Shown: positions 1-8,601 of the stretch, in pieces | How positions within the stretch are numbered: position 1 is the first letter of the stretch | Layout: each line of letters opens with the position of its first letter | Origin: Algoriphagus sp. | GTDB lineage: Bacteria > Bacteroidota > Bacteroidia > Cytophagales > Cyclobacteriaceae | DNA: 64,000 bases | Assembly (NCBI RefSeq): GCF_013373065.1 | Contig: NZ_JABXIN010000020.1 | Coordinates: 16,223 to 80,222 of the forward strand | Direction of reading: 5' to 3' | Notes under the pieces: model-generated | Told to the model about the DNA's origin: nothing | What the model saw: the letters and a program-made list of their open reading frames with translations, nothing else | The model's database searches: none | Made by a program: the position numbers and the translations under genes

Positions 1-227
1 TTGGTCATTTCCGACCAGATTTTCGAACAGGTATCCAAGTTTTTATGGGTTTCACCTGCCGGGACCGTAAAATGATGGAATCCTTTTGGAAGGGCCTGCC
101 CGATCAATGGAAAGCACTTTTCCTGGGTGTTTTCATCCGTCAGGACAAAAAGTGACGAAAAGGAAAGGCTTTCTAATTGCTGCTGGAGCGTTTCAACGAG
201 CTGGTCAGTATGGATAACCGGATTCAC
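1..227 (-). CDS. aroB: 3-dehydroquinate synthase, N-terminal part (runs off the left edge)
   Basis: Reverse-strand translation ...NSVNPVIHTDQLVETLQQQLESLSFSSLFVLTDENTQEKCFPLIGQALPKGFHHFTVPAGETHKNLDTCSKIWSEMT; 'AGE.HKNL.T...IW..MT' is AroB-like. GTG start at 227 assumed; a TTG at 263 is possible but lies in the terminator T-tract. Confidence 0.8.
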   Translation of the reverse strand, partial: MNPVIHTDQLVETLQQQLESLSFSSLFVLTDENTQEKCFPLIGQALPKGFHHFTVPAGETHKNLDTCSKIWSEMT

Positions 228-262
228 AGAATTTATTTTTTGATCAAAGGTAAAAGAAATCA

Positions 263-290
263 AAAAAGGGAGGAAGAGTCCTCCCTTTTT
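263..290 (-). terminator. Rho-independent terminator after the DAHP synthase gene
   Basis: AAAAAGGGAGGA-agag-TCCTCCCTTTTT perfect hairpin with T/A tracts. Confidence 0.75.
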
Positions 291-312
291 GAATTTGATT
301 CAGCTGAATTAA

Positions 313-1413
313 TTAGGCTTTTTTGATCGCATCTGCTTCCCGCAATTGCTTTTCTTGACGCTTGACGGATTCTTCGTGAATGGAATAAAGCAGTTCTTTC
401 ATGAACTTCTCACTTAGATTTTTTGCCATTCCTTTTTGAGTACGACTTTCCATTACATCTTTCCAACGATCAGATTGAAATACAGTCAAGTGATGCTCCC
501 GCTTGTGTTCCCCGATTTGGTCGATTACTGCAAAACGCTCTTGCAAAATATCCAACAATTGATCATCCAAATGATCGACTGCTCTGCGAAGATCTTGCAA
601 TCGCTCATCAGGCCTCATATTTTCCAAAGGCTCCTTGAAGTCGATTGCATTGAGGATTTCCCGTAATGCTTTTGGGGTCACTTGCTGCTTGGCATCGGAC
701 CAGGCATTATCCGGATCATGGTGTGTTTCAATCATCAAGCCGTCCAAACCAAAGTTGATGGCACGTTGAGATACTTCTAAAATTCCATCGCGGCGACCTA
801 CGATATGAGATGGGTCATTGATTACTTCCATTCCGGTCCAAACACGCTTTAGGTGAATAGGCATGGACCAGTTAGGTTTGTTACGGAATCGCTTATCATA
901 CGCATCCGAGAAGCCTCGGTGAATGGCAGCCAATTTGTCTAAGCCGACAGCATGCATCCGTTCCAAAGCCCCAATCCAAAGATCTAAATCGGGATTCATT
1001 GGGTTTTTTACCATCACAGGTACATCCGAACCTCTCAGCGCTTCGGCGATTTCCTGAACAGCAAATGGATTCACGGTTGTTCGAGCCCCAACCCAAATCA
1101 CATCCACACCATGTTTAAGGGCTAATTCTGCATGCGCAGCATTTCCTACTTCAACCGTAATGGGAATATTTAAATGATGGCGGACGATTTCCATCCATTT
1201 CAAGCCATCTTCTCCAATTCCTTCAAAAGACCCAGGTCTTGTCCGTGGTTTCCAGATACCTGCTCGGAAAATTTGAGGAACGGCATTCGCTTCCTTCATA
1301 TCCAAACAGATTTTCTCAATTTGCTCTGGACTTTCTGCTGAGCAAGGACCTGCAATGATCAAAGGGGTAGTCAAGTTTAATCCCCAATCTTTGATTTGTT
1401 TGTGTGTTTTCAT
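313..1413 (-). CDS. bifunctional 3-deoxy-7-phosphoheptulonate synthase / chorismate mutase type II (copy 1)
   Basis: 366 aa; IIAGPCSAESPEQ, FRAGIWKPRTRPGSFEGIG, WVGARTTVNPFAVQEIAEAL, VMVKNPMNPD, plus C-terminal AroQ-type chorismate mutase helix region LRRAVDHLDDQLLDILQERFAVIDQIGEHK. Confidence 0.95.
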   Translation of the reverse strand: MKTHKQIKDWGLNLTTPLIIAGPCSAESPEQIEKICLDMKEANAVPQIFRAGIWKPRTRPGSFEGIGEDGLKWMEIVRHHLNIPITVEVGNAAHAELALKHGVDVIWVGARTTVNPFAVQEIAEALRGSDVPVMVKNPMNPDLDLWIGALERMHAVGLDKLAAIHRGFSDAYDKRFRNKPNWSMPIHLKRVWTGMEVINDPSHIVGRRDGILEVSQRAINFGLDGLMIETHHDPDNAWSDAKQQVTPKALREILNAIDFKEPLENMRPDERLQDLRRAVDHLDDQLLDILQERFAVIDQIGEHKREHHLTVFQSDRWKDVMESRTQKGMAKNLSEKFMKELLYSIHEESVKRQEKQLREADAIKKA

Positions 1414-1431
1414 ACGGCTGAGCGTTTAAAT

Positions 1432-1462
1432 AAAAAAGCCCGACTCTTTCGAATCGGGCTTT
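1432..1462 (-). terminator. attenuator terminator hairpin about 20 nt upstream of the DAHP synthase start codon
   Basis: Transcript AAAGCCCGATTC-gaaa-GAGTCGGGCTTTTTT; U-tract; located between leader ORF stop (1481) and ATG (1413). Confidence 0.8.
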
Positions 1463-1480
1463 GGTGTTGTTTATGTTCTT

Positions 1481-1576
1481 TTAATTTTTGACTGGACAAT
1501 ACACTGCTCCGATTCGATGTTGGCTTCGAAAGTAAAAGTAAAAGAAGGTAAAATAAATCGCGGCTGTGATTAACAT
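1481..1576 (-). CDS. aromatic-rich leader peptide MLITAAIYFTFFYFYFRSQHRIGAVYCPVKN (31 aa), putative attenuator leader
   Basis: Minus-strand ORF ATG at 1576, TAA at 1481-1483; 8 of 9 residues at positions 8-16 are Phe/Tyr; followed by terminator and complementary antiterminator segments. Confidence 0.75.
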   Translation of the reverse strand: MLITAAIYFTFFYFYFRSQHRIGAVYCPVKN

Positions 1577-1607
1577 GCTGTAAATGTAAGTGCATGTTTT
1601 TTAAATG

Positions 1608-1615
1608 CAAAATTA
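1608..1615 (-). promoter_or_regulatory. putative -7 element of a Bacteroidota promoter for the leader/DAHP synthase transcript
   Basis: TAATTTTG on minus strand matches TAnnTTTG; predicted TSS would lie shortly before the leader ATG. A correctly spaced -33 TTG is not clear. Confidence 0.35.
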
Positions 1616-1844
1616 TTTTTTTTACAAAAGATTGAGAAATTGACAAAAAAGGACTGGTTTCTTTTTAAAAATTTTAAAATCAAAAAAATCAAATAGAGAA
1701 AACAGACTTATATTTCGTTAATTTATTATTAGTCAAAATTTTATTCTAAAATATTTTTTTTCAAAAAATGAAAGAAAGGAGAATAGCTTCTTGAATCCTG
1801 AATCATTCAATTAATAATTGTATTCAAAACCGATTGATTGAAAG

Positions 1845-1870
1845 ACAGGTATGCATGCATGCATACCTGT
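1845..1870. repeat. perfect 26-bp palindrome ACAGGTATGCATGCATGCATACCTGT
   Basis: 13+13 bp exact inverted repeat directly abutting the stop codon of the 1872..2939 gene. Confidence 0.9.
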
Positions 1871-1871
1871 T

Positions 1872-2939
1872 CTAATCTCTATCCAGAATTTCCGTTTGTT
1901 TTCGTATGGATTCCTGATGAAGCAAGCTGAAGATTTCAACGATGACTTCTTTATTAATTCCCAATTGCTGGGCCCATTCAGGTCGGGTTTGGAGAATCTC
2001 TTGCCATCGTTCTAATTGGAGGACAGCTACATTGTTCAGCTTTTTGTATTCTCCGATTTTGTCTACCAGTTCCATTCGACGGTGAATTGCCTCTAATAAA
2101 TCATGGTCTGCTTGATCGATTTGTTGTCGAATGTCGTCCAGTTGATTTAAGGCTTCAGACCCTTCAAAGTGAACTTTCCTTGTTTTCAAATGCTGAAGAA
2201 GGATTCCCAAATCTTGTGGTGTTAGTTGTTGGGCTGCATCCGTCCAAGCCTGTTCTGGGTGGATATGGGACTCGATCATCAAACCATCAAAATTCAAGTC
2301 CAATGCTTTTTGAGCGATGATAGGAACCAAATTTCGCTTTCCGGAGATATGGCTGGGGTCATTGATCATCATCAAATCCGGAAAATGCGTCCGAAATTCA
2401 ATGGGGATTTGCCACAAGGGAGAATTGCGGTGAAGCGTATCACGGAAATTGCTGAATCCACGGTGAACGACTGCCAAATCAGTAATCCCAGCTTTCAGGA
2501 ATCGTTCTACAGCTCCAATCCAAAGGCTTAGATCAGGATTTACAGGGTTTTTTACCATCAACGGAATGTCTACTCCTTTGAGGCTTTCTGCAATTTCCTG
2601 TACAGTAAAAGGGTTTACTGTGGATCGAGCGCCTACCCAGAAAATGTCAATTCCGGCATTTAAGGCTTCTTCAACATGTTGGGCGGAAGCTACTTCAACG
2701 GCGAATTGAATCGGGTATTTCTCCTTTAGTTCCTGAATCCAAGGTAGGGCAATGGCTCCTAAGCCTTCAAAGCTTCCTGGCCTGGTTCGCGGTTTCCATA
2801 CCCCGCCTCGAATAATGAAGATTCCTTCTTCGACTAATTTCCCCACCGTTTCTTCTAATTGAGAGGGAGTTTCTATACTGCAAGGGCCTGCAATAATCAG
2901 GGGTTTCTGATGGGAGTTTTTATTGAAAATCGCTTTCAA
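1872..2939 (-). CDS. bifunctional 3-deoxy-7-phosphoheptulonate synthase / chorismate mutase (copy 2)
   Basis: 355 aa; same motifs as copy 1 (IIAGPCSIETPSQ, IRGGVWKPRTRPGSFEG, WVGARSTVNPF, VKNPVNPD) and C-terminal chorismate mutase region. TTG start in ORF call. Confidence 0.93.
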   Translation of the reverse strand: MKAIFNKNSHQKPLIIAGPCSIETPSQLEETVGKLVEEGIFIIRGGVWKPRTRPGSFEGLGAIALPWIQELKEKYPIQFAVEVASAQHVEEALNAGIDIFWVGARSTVNPFTVQEIAESLKGVDIPLMVKNPVNPDLSLWIGAVERFLKAGITDLAVVHRGFSNFRDTLHRNSPLWQIPIEFRTHFPDLMMINDPSHISGKRNLVPIIAQKALDLNFDGLMIESHIHPEQAWTDAAQQLTPQDLGILLQHLKTRKVHFEGSEALNQLDDIRQQIDQADHDLLEAIHRRMELVDKIGEYKKLNNVAVLQLERWQEILQTRPEWAQQLGINKEVIVEIFSLLHQESIRKQTEILDRD

Positions 2940-3097
2940 ATCGATTTGGGTTTATGAGGTTTTAAACCTTGGAAAAGAACCTTTGTTTTCTTTTCAAATT
3001 TGGGACAAAGGTAAAGCAATTTGTGCTTTCCATTATTCCCAACAAAATAGAAGTAGAACCTGTTTTTTTGATATCTTTGCGACTTAATTTGCGCTTG

Positions 3098-4276
3098 ATG
3101 GCCGTGAAACCCAAAATATCTTTTGAAAATCTTGAGGTAGCCTTTGCTTCCAAATCGGATGCAGAGCTTCGAAAAATGTATTTGATTTTCGCCACCTTGA
3201 ACAACAATCTGATCTCTGACTTGGGGATAGGCTTGGCGAATTTGGCATTCAAACTCAAACTCCCAATCAATGGGATCATGAAAAAGACCATGTTTGGTCA
3301 TTTTTGTGGTGGAGAGACGATTGAGGAATCCATTCATGCTTGTCATGAATTGGCGAAATATGGTGTTCAATCCATTTTGGACCTTTCAGTGGAAGGAAAG
3401 GGTACAGAGGAGAGTTTTGATCAGACCACTGAAGAAATCTACCAAACCATGGTTCATTCCGCAGAAAAGGATTATATGCCTTTTGGAGTGTTCAAGACCA
3501 CAGGTTTGGGGGATTTTCATATTATGGAAAAAATCCAAGCGGGCGAGAAATTGAATTCTGAAGAGCAAGCGGCTTTTGAGAGAATAAAGGCTCGGGTGGA
3601 TCGTTTGTGTAAGACTGCCCATGACTTAGGCTTGAAAATTTTGGTGGATGCTGAAGAGTCTTGGTTTCAGGATGTCATCGATAATTTGGCATATGAGGCC
3701 ATGGAAAAATACAATAGGGAGCGTTGTGTGGTGTACAATACTTACCAAATGTATCGTCATGATTCCCTAGGAAGATTAAAGCGGGATTTCGAAAACGCAA
3801 AGCAAAAGGGGTATCTCTTGGGCGCCAAACCGGTACGAGGAGCCTATATGGAAAAGGAGCGGGAGCGAGCTGAAGAAATGGGCTACCAAGATCCGATTCA
3901 GCCGAATAAGGAGGCAACAGACAGGGATTATGACGCAGCTATTCGCTTTTGCGTTGAGAATGGCATTCATTTGGTTTGCGCCTCTCACAATGAAAAAAGT
4001 AATCTGGAACTCACCGAATTGATGGAAGAGTTTGGTTTAGAGCCAAAAGACGAGCGTGTTTTCTTCTCTCAGTTATACGGTATGAGTGACAACATTTCTT
4101 TCAATTTGGCAAAAGCAGGTTACCAAGTTGTAAAGTATGTTCCCTATGGGCCTGTGGAGAAGGTGATGCCTTATTTAACTCGACGTGCTGCTGAAAACAC
4201 TTCCATTGCCGGACAAAGCAGCCGAGAGTTTGAACTGGTGAAACGGGAAATGCAGCGAAGAAAGAATTTGAAGTAA
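3098..4276 (+). CDS. proline dehydrogenase
   Basis: MAVKPKISFENLEVAFASKS...; C-terminal RGAYMEKERERAEEMGYQDPIQPNKEATDRDYDAA and YVPYGPVEKVMPYLTRRAAENTSI are ProDH/PutA-like; ATG at 3098 preferred over upstream 2969 extension. Confidence 0.92.
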   Translation: MAVKPKISFENLEVAFASKSDAELRKMYLIFATLNNNLISDLGIGLANLAFKLKLPINGIMKKTMFGHFCGGETIEESIHACHELAKYGVQSILDLSVEGKGTEESFDQTTEEIYQTMVHSAEKDYMPFGVFKTTGLGDFHIMEKIQAGEKLNSEEQAAFERIKARVDRLCKTAHDLGLKILVDAEESWFQDVIDNLAYEAMEKYNRERCVVYNTYQMYRHDSLGRLKRDFENAKQKGYLLGAKPVRGAYMEKERERAEEMGYQDPIQPNKEATDRDYDAAIRFCVENGIHLVCASHNEKSNLELTELMEEFGLEPKDERVFFSQLYGMSDNISFNLAKAGYQVVKYVPYGPVEKVMPYLTRRAAENTSIAGQSSREFELVKREMQRRKNLK

Positions 4277-4343
4277 TCAGTTTGCTTTAGGTAGTAAATT
4301 AAAAAAATTAAGTTATTGATTAGTAAATAATTAGATAGATAAA

Positions 4344-6050
4344 ATGCAAGTATTGAGCGAACAAGAACTTGAACGCAGAAAAGACCGGGAAGAGTTGATG
4401 CGATTGGGAGTAAATCCCTATCCGGCAGCCTCTTTTCCCATCAATGTGACTGCAAAGGATATTCATCAGAATTATGAAAATCGTAAAAACGATTACAAGA
4501 ATATTTCCATAGCGGGTCGCTTGATGAGTCGTCGAATCATGGGTTCAGCTTCATTTGCGGAAATTCAGGATTCTACCGGAAGACTTCAAATCTATGTTCG
4601 CCGTGATGATATCTGTCCCGGAGAGGACAAGACGCTTTACAATGCTGTTTTCAAAAAACTTTTGGGGATAGGCGATTTCATCGGCGTCAAGGGATACATT
4701 TTTACGACCCAAACGGGAGAGATTTCCCTTCATGTGACCGAATTAAAGGTTCTATCTAAGGCAGTAAAACCTTTACCTGTTGTGAAGCGAGATGAAGAAG
4801 GGAATGTTTACGATGGATTTACAGATCCTGAATTGCGCTACCGTCAGCGTTATGTGGACTTGACAGTGAATCCCGAGGTAAAAAAGACCTTTATCACGAG
4901 ATCCAACATTATTTCTTCCATGAGACGCTATTTTGATGATCATGGATGGTTGGAAGTAGAAACTCCGATTCTTCAGGCAGTTCATGGCGGTGCGGCGGCC
5001 CGTCCGTTTCAGACGCATCACAATACCTTGGATATGCCGCTTTTCCTTCGAATTGCCAATGAATTGTATCTAAAGCGTTTGATTGTAGGTGGGTTTGATG
5101 GAGTATATGAGTTTGGGAAAATGTTCCGAAACGAAGGAATGGACCGCACCCACAATCCGGAATTCACCTCTATGGAAATCTACGTAGCATACAAAGACTA
5201 CATCTGGATGATGGAAATGGTGGAGGAATTGTTGGAGAAGGTAACGGAACGCATTCATGGAACTACCCAAGTAAAAGTGGGTGAACATGTGATTGATTTC
5301 GCTGGTCCATATCGCCGTCTCACCATGTATGATTCCATCAAGGAATATGCAGGAGTGGATGTGAGCCAACTAGATGAAGCTGGACTTCGAGAGGTCTGCA
5401 AAAAATTGGCTATTGAAGTGGATGATTCCATGGGTAAGGGCAAATTGATTGATGAGATTTTTGGAGCCAAAGTAGAAGCTCATTTGATCCAGCCGACCTA
5501 TATTATTGATTATCCTATTGAAATGACGCCTTTGGCCAAAAAGCACCGCACGGAAGAAGGGTTGGTTGAGCGATTTGAGCTTTTCGTCAATGGAAAGGAA
5601 ATTGCAAATGCTTACTCCGAGTTGAATGATCCAATTGATCAGCGGGAACGTTTTGAGGACCAACTTAAATTGGCAGCAAGAGGGGATGATGAGGCCATGG
5701 CGATGGATGAGGATTTCTTAAGAGCTTTGGAATATGGTATGCCTCCTACATCTGGTTTGGGAATCGGAATTGACCGATTGACTATGCTATTGACCAATAA
5801 CTCGACCATCCAGGAAGTTCTATTCTTCCCGCAAATGCGCCCAGAGAAAAAAGCGGTTGAATTGACCGAGGAAGAGAAGCTTGTATTTGATTTGATCAGT
5901 AAAAATCACCCGGCCAATTTGCTGGACATTAAAAATGAGGCAGGTTTAAGTAATAAAAAGTGGGATGTTTCGATCAAAGGATTGACCAAAAAAGGAGTGG
6001 CTAAGGTTACCAAAGAAGGTGAAACCTTGACCATTGATCTTTTGGATTAA
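4344..6050 (+). CDS. lysS: lysine--tRNA ligase (class II) with C-terminal extension
   Basis: 568 aa; class II motifs [51 protein letters not shown], plus about 65-aa C-terminal extension. Confidence 0.96.
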   Translation: MQVLSEQELERRKDREELMRLGVNPYPAASFPINVTAKDIHQNYENRKNDYKNISIAGRLMSRRIMGSASFAEIQDSTGRLQIYVRRDDICPGEDKTLYNAVFKKLLGIGDFIGVKGYIFTTQTGEISLHVTELKVLSKAVKPLPVVKRDEEGNVYDGFTDPELRYRQRYVDLTVNPEVKKTFITRSNIISSMRRYFDDHGWLEVETPILQAVHGGAAARPFQTHHNTLDMPLFLRIANELYLKRLIVGGFDGVYEFGKMFRNEGMDRTHNPEFTSMEIYVAYKDYIWMMEMVEELLEKVTERIHGTTQVKVGEHVIDFAGPYRRLTMYDSIKEYAGVDVSQLDEAGLREVCKKLAIEVDDSMGKGKLIDEIFGAKVEAHLIQPTYIIDYPIEMTPLAKKHRTEEGLVERFELFVNGKEIANAYSELNDPIDQRERFEDQLKLAARGDDEAMAMDEDFLRALEYGMPPTSGLGIGIDRLTMLLTNNSTIQEVLFFPQMRPEKKAVELTEEEKLVFDLISKNHPANLLDIKNEAGLSNKKWDVSIKGLTKKGVAKVTKEGETLTIDLLD

Positions 6051-6080
6051 TTCAATCCTTGTCGTACGAATAAAATCAAA

Positions 6081-6120
6081 GATGGAAAACCGTTTCTTTA
6101 TGGTTTTCCATCTTTTTTTT
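6081..6120. terminator. bidirectional terminator between lysS and NYN gene
   Basis: GATGGAAAACC-gtttcttta-t-GGTTTTCCATC followed by T8. Confidence 0.8.
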
Positions 6121-6895
6121 ATTTCAATTTAACCAATGGGTAATTCAATCCATTCACCTCATTTCGAACCACCACATACTTATCCAAGCTTTTGAAAAGT
6201 TCTGTCAAATTCCGAAAGCCATAAGAGCGAGGGTCAAAACTGGGGTCTATCTTTCTCAAAGATGATCCGATCTTAGCAATGTGGATTTCTTCTTCCTCTT
6301 CGGAAGAAATTTCAAAAGCTTTGTCAATTAAATGCAGATCCAACTTTGGATATTTTTTCTTCCGTTTTGAACCTTCATGGGGGGAGGAATGGGAGCGGCT
6401 AGAACTGGACTTATCTTGTTTCGTAGCAACTGATTTATCTTCTTCCTCTTCCAGTTCTTCTCCCAAGTTTTCGGCAAAGGTGAAAATTTCACAAGATTGG
6501 ACGAAGGCCTTTGGGGTAACTCTTCGACCAATTCCCATCACGAATAATCCTTCTTCACGAATTCGTTTGGCTAATCCGGTGTAATCGGAGTCGGAGGAAA
6601 CGATGCAAAAACCATCTACTGATCCACTGTGAAGAATATCCATCGCGTCTATAATCAGGGAACTGTCTGTTGAGTTTTTTCCTGTTGTGTAGGAAAATTT
6701 CTGCATAGGATTAAAGGAATGAAGGTTGATAGGATCCTTCCATCCATTCATTTGGGGAGTGGTCCAATCTCCATAAATCCTCCGGATCGTTGCCTTTCCA
6801 TATTTGGAGACCTCTTCTAGAATTTCCTGAAGTAATTTAGGTTGTGCATTATCCCCGTCGATGAGGACAGCAATGTTGAATTTGTTTTCAAGCAT
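6119..6895 (-). CDS. NYN domain (LabA/limkain-like) protein with C-terminal OST-HTH/LOTUS-like domain
   Basis: IAVLIDGDNAQPKLLQEIL, DSSLIIDAMDILHSGSVDGFCIVSSDSDYTGLAKRIREEG; C-term IDPSFDPRSYGFRNLTELFKSLDKYVVVR is OST-HTH-like. Confidence 0.88.
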   Translation of the reverse strand: MLENKFNIAVLIDGDNAQPKLLQEILEEVSKYGKATIRRIYGDWTTPQMNGWKDPINLHSFNPMQKFSYTTGKNSTDSSLIIDAMDILHSGSVDGFCIVSSDSDYTGLAKRIREEGLFVMGIGRRVTPKAFVQSCEIFTFAENLGEELEEEEDKSVATKQDKSSSSRSHSSPHEGSKRKKKYPKLDLHLIDKAFEISSEEEEEIHIAKIGSSLRKIDPSFDPRSYGFRNLTELFKSLDKYVVVRNEVNGLNYPLVKLK

Positions 6896-6917
6896 AATGT
6901 GTAATTAACTAAAAATA

Positions 6918-6937
6918 AAGAGGGCAGGAGCCCTCTT
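6918..6937 (-). terminator. Rho-independent terminator of the dienelactone hydrolase gene
   Basis: AAGAGGGC-agga-GCCCTCTT, T-rich on minus strand. Confidence 0.6.
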
Positions 6938-6951
6938 GTGGTATTTGGGTT

Positions 6952-7839
6952 TTATTTCAATTTCTCTTTGAAAAAAGCAATGGTCCGTTCCCATGCCAGA
7001 TTTGCTGCTTTTTCGTCGTAGCGAGGAGTAGTATTGTTATGGAATCCATGATTGACCCCTTCATACATATGCATGACATATTCCACGTTATTGGCCTTTA
7101 GGGCTTCTTCATACGCAGGCCATCCGGCATTCACCCGTTCATCCAAACTTGCATATTGGATCATCAATGGAGCCTTGATTTGAGCAGCTTCTTCTGCTGT
7201 AGGCTGACCTCCATAGAAAGGAACTGAGGCTCCTAAATCAGGGATTCGAACAGCCATCATGTTGGAGATCCATCCTCCAAAACAAAAACCAACGACACCC
7301 ACATGTCCGTTGCAATCAGGATGGTTTTTTAGGTAATTATAGGCGGCAATAAAGTCTTCTAACATTTCATCCCGGCTTCGCTTTCGTTGCATTTCCCGCC
7401 CTTCATCATCATTTCCGGGATATCCTCCCAATGGCCATAAGGCATCCGGGGCAATGGAAATAAAGCCCGCTACGGCACATCTTCGTCCTACATCTTCAAT
7501 GTATGGATTCAATCCGCGGTTTTCGTGTACCACTACAATTCCAGGGAATTTTCCACTTCCTGAAGGTTTTGAGAGGAGTCCTCTGATTTCACCCCCTCCA
7601 TTTGGAGAATTGTAGAATACATAATCTGAACTTTGCATTCGATCATCATCCGGTTGAACGGTCGCTGTACTTATGTAGTCCGGCATCATGGTACTCATCA
7701 GCGTCGTTAGTGTAATTCCTCCCACCGCATAGGCAGAAAGCTTTTCCATAAAGGTGCGACGATCTAATTGATTATGGGCGTAATAATCATAAAGATCAAA
7801 TACCTCCTGTGGGATGTCTTCTTTGTTCAGTTTTTTCAT
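6952..7839 (-). CDS. dienelactone hydrolase family protein
   Basis: 295 aa; VVVHENRGLNPYIEDVGRRCAVAGF, GHVGVVGFCFGGWISNMMA, MYEGVNHGFHNNTTPRYDEKAA. Confidence 0.92.
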   Translation of the reverse strand: MKKLNKEDIPQEVFDLYDYYAHNQLDRRTFMEKLSAYAVGGITLTTLMSTMMPDYISTATVQPDDDRMQSSDYVFYNSPNGGGEIRGLLSKPSGSGKFPGIVVVHENRGLNPYIEDVGRRCAVAGFISIAPDALWPLGGYPGNDDEGREMQRKRSRDEMLEDFIAAYNYLKNHPDCNGHVGVVGFCFGGWISNMMAVRIPDLGASVPFYGGQPTAEEAAQIKAPLMIQYASLDERVNAGWPAYEEALKANNVEYVMHMYEGVNHGFHNNTTPRYDEKAANLAWERTIAFFKEKLK

Positions 7840-8021
7840 ATCACAAAATTTTTTGTAGAAAATAGGATTATTTCAGGAGAATTGATAGCTCCTAATGCTA
7901 TAAGGAGAATTTTTGATTTTAAAGGTTTTTATTTTCTATCCACTATCAAAAAAAGAGATTATGGAATAATTGTTTTTGCCTGCCTGATTTTTCTTATTTT
8001 CAGGAGACAAAGCCACTCTCC

Positions 8022-8591
8022 ATGGAAGAGAAAAATATTACAACCAAGCTCAAGGATAAAACCAGCCGGGAAAGACAGACATTTTTTCGGGTAACTTTTA
8101 ATAATAATTCCCAGCTATTGAAGATTGCAGATAACAAAGCAAATATCATTATCAGCATCAATGCGTTGGTAATTTCTTCTATGGTGGCCTTGGTGGGTTA
8201 CGGTTCAGTTTCTCGCCAGTTGGATATGCAGGATTTTACAATGTTGGTCCCGATTATCCTTTTTGTTTTGATGTGCTTGATTTCCACTGTTTTGGCGGTT
8301 CAGGCTGCCAAGCCGAAGATTGTAGGCAAGTCAGATAACCAATCTAATGAAAACCGTTCTTTGATATTTTTTGGTTCTGTGACCCATTTTACCAAGGATG
8401 ACTACATTCAAAGCATCAAAAATGCGATGGACTCCAAAGATGAAATTTTGGAGCAAATGTCTACTTCCCTCTACTACCAAAGCATGGTGTTGAATCAAAA
8501 ATATCGCCTGCTAAGCTATGCCTATATTGTATTTATGGCGGGCTTGAGTGTTGGGGTGATTGCCTTTTTGGTACAGCTTATATATGGATAA
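8022..8591 (+). CDS. Pycsar effector-like (PycTM/DUF5706-like) two-TM membrane protein
   Basis: 189 aa; NNNSQLLKIADNKANIIISINALVISSMVALVGYG signature, TM segments LVPIILFVLMCLISTVLAVQA and YAYIVFMAGLSVGVIAFLVQ. Confidence 0.75.
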   Translation: MEEKNITTKLKDKTSRERQTFFRVTFNNNSQLLKIADNKANIIISINALVISSMVALVGYGSVSRQLDMQDFTMLVPIILFVLMCLISTVLAVQAAKPKIVGKSDNQSNENRSLIFFGSVTHFTKDDYIQSIKNAMDSKDEILEQMSTSLYYQSMVLNQKYRLLSYAYIVFMAGLSVGVIAFLVQLIYG

Positions 8592-8601
8592 AAGATAGCT
8601 T

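Noticed and set aside
1410-1646. 78-aa minus ORF MSISQSFVKKIILHLKNMHLHLQHVNHSRD...
   Set aside because: Reads through the attenuator terminator and the DAHP synthase start in another frame; the overlapping 31-aa aromatic ORF fits the attenuation architecture better.
2969-3097. N-terminal extension of the proline dehydrogenase ORF
   Set aside because: Low-complexity sequence unlike the family; the internal ATG at 3098 gives a normal N-terminus.
2936-3370. 144-aa minus ORF
   Set aside because: Antisense to the proline dehydrogenase 5' region, no recognisable domain; reverse-frame artefact.
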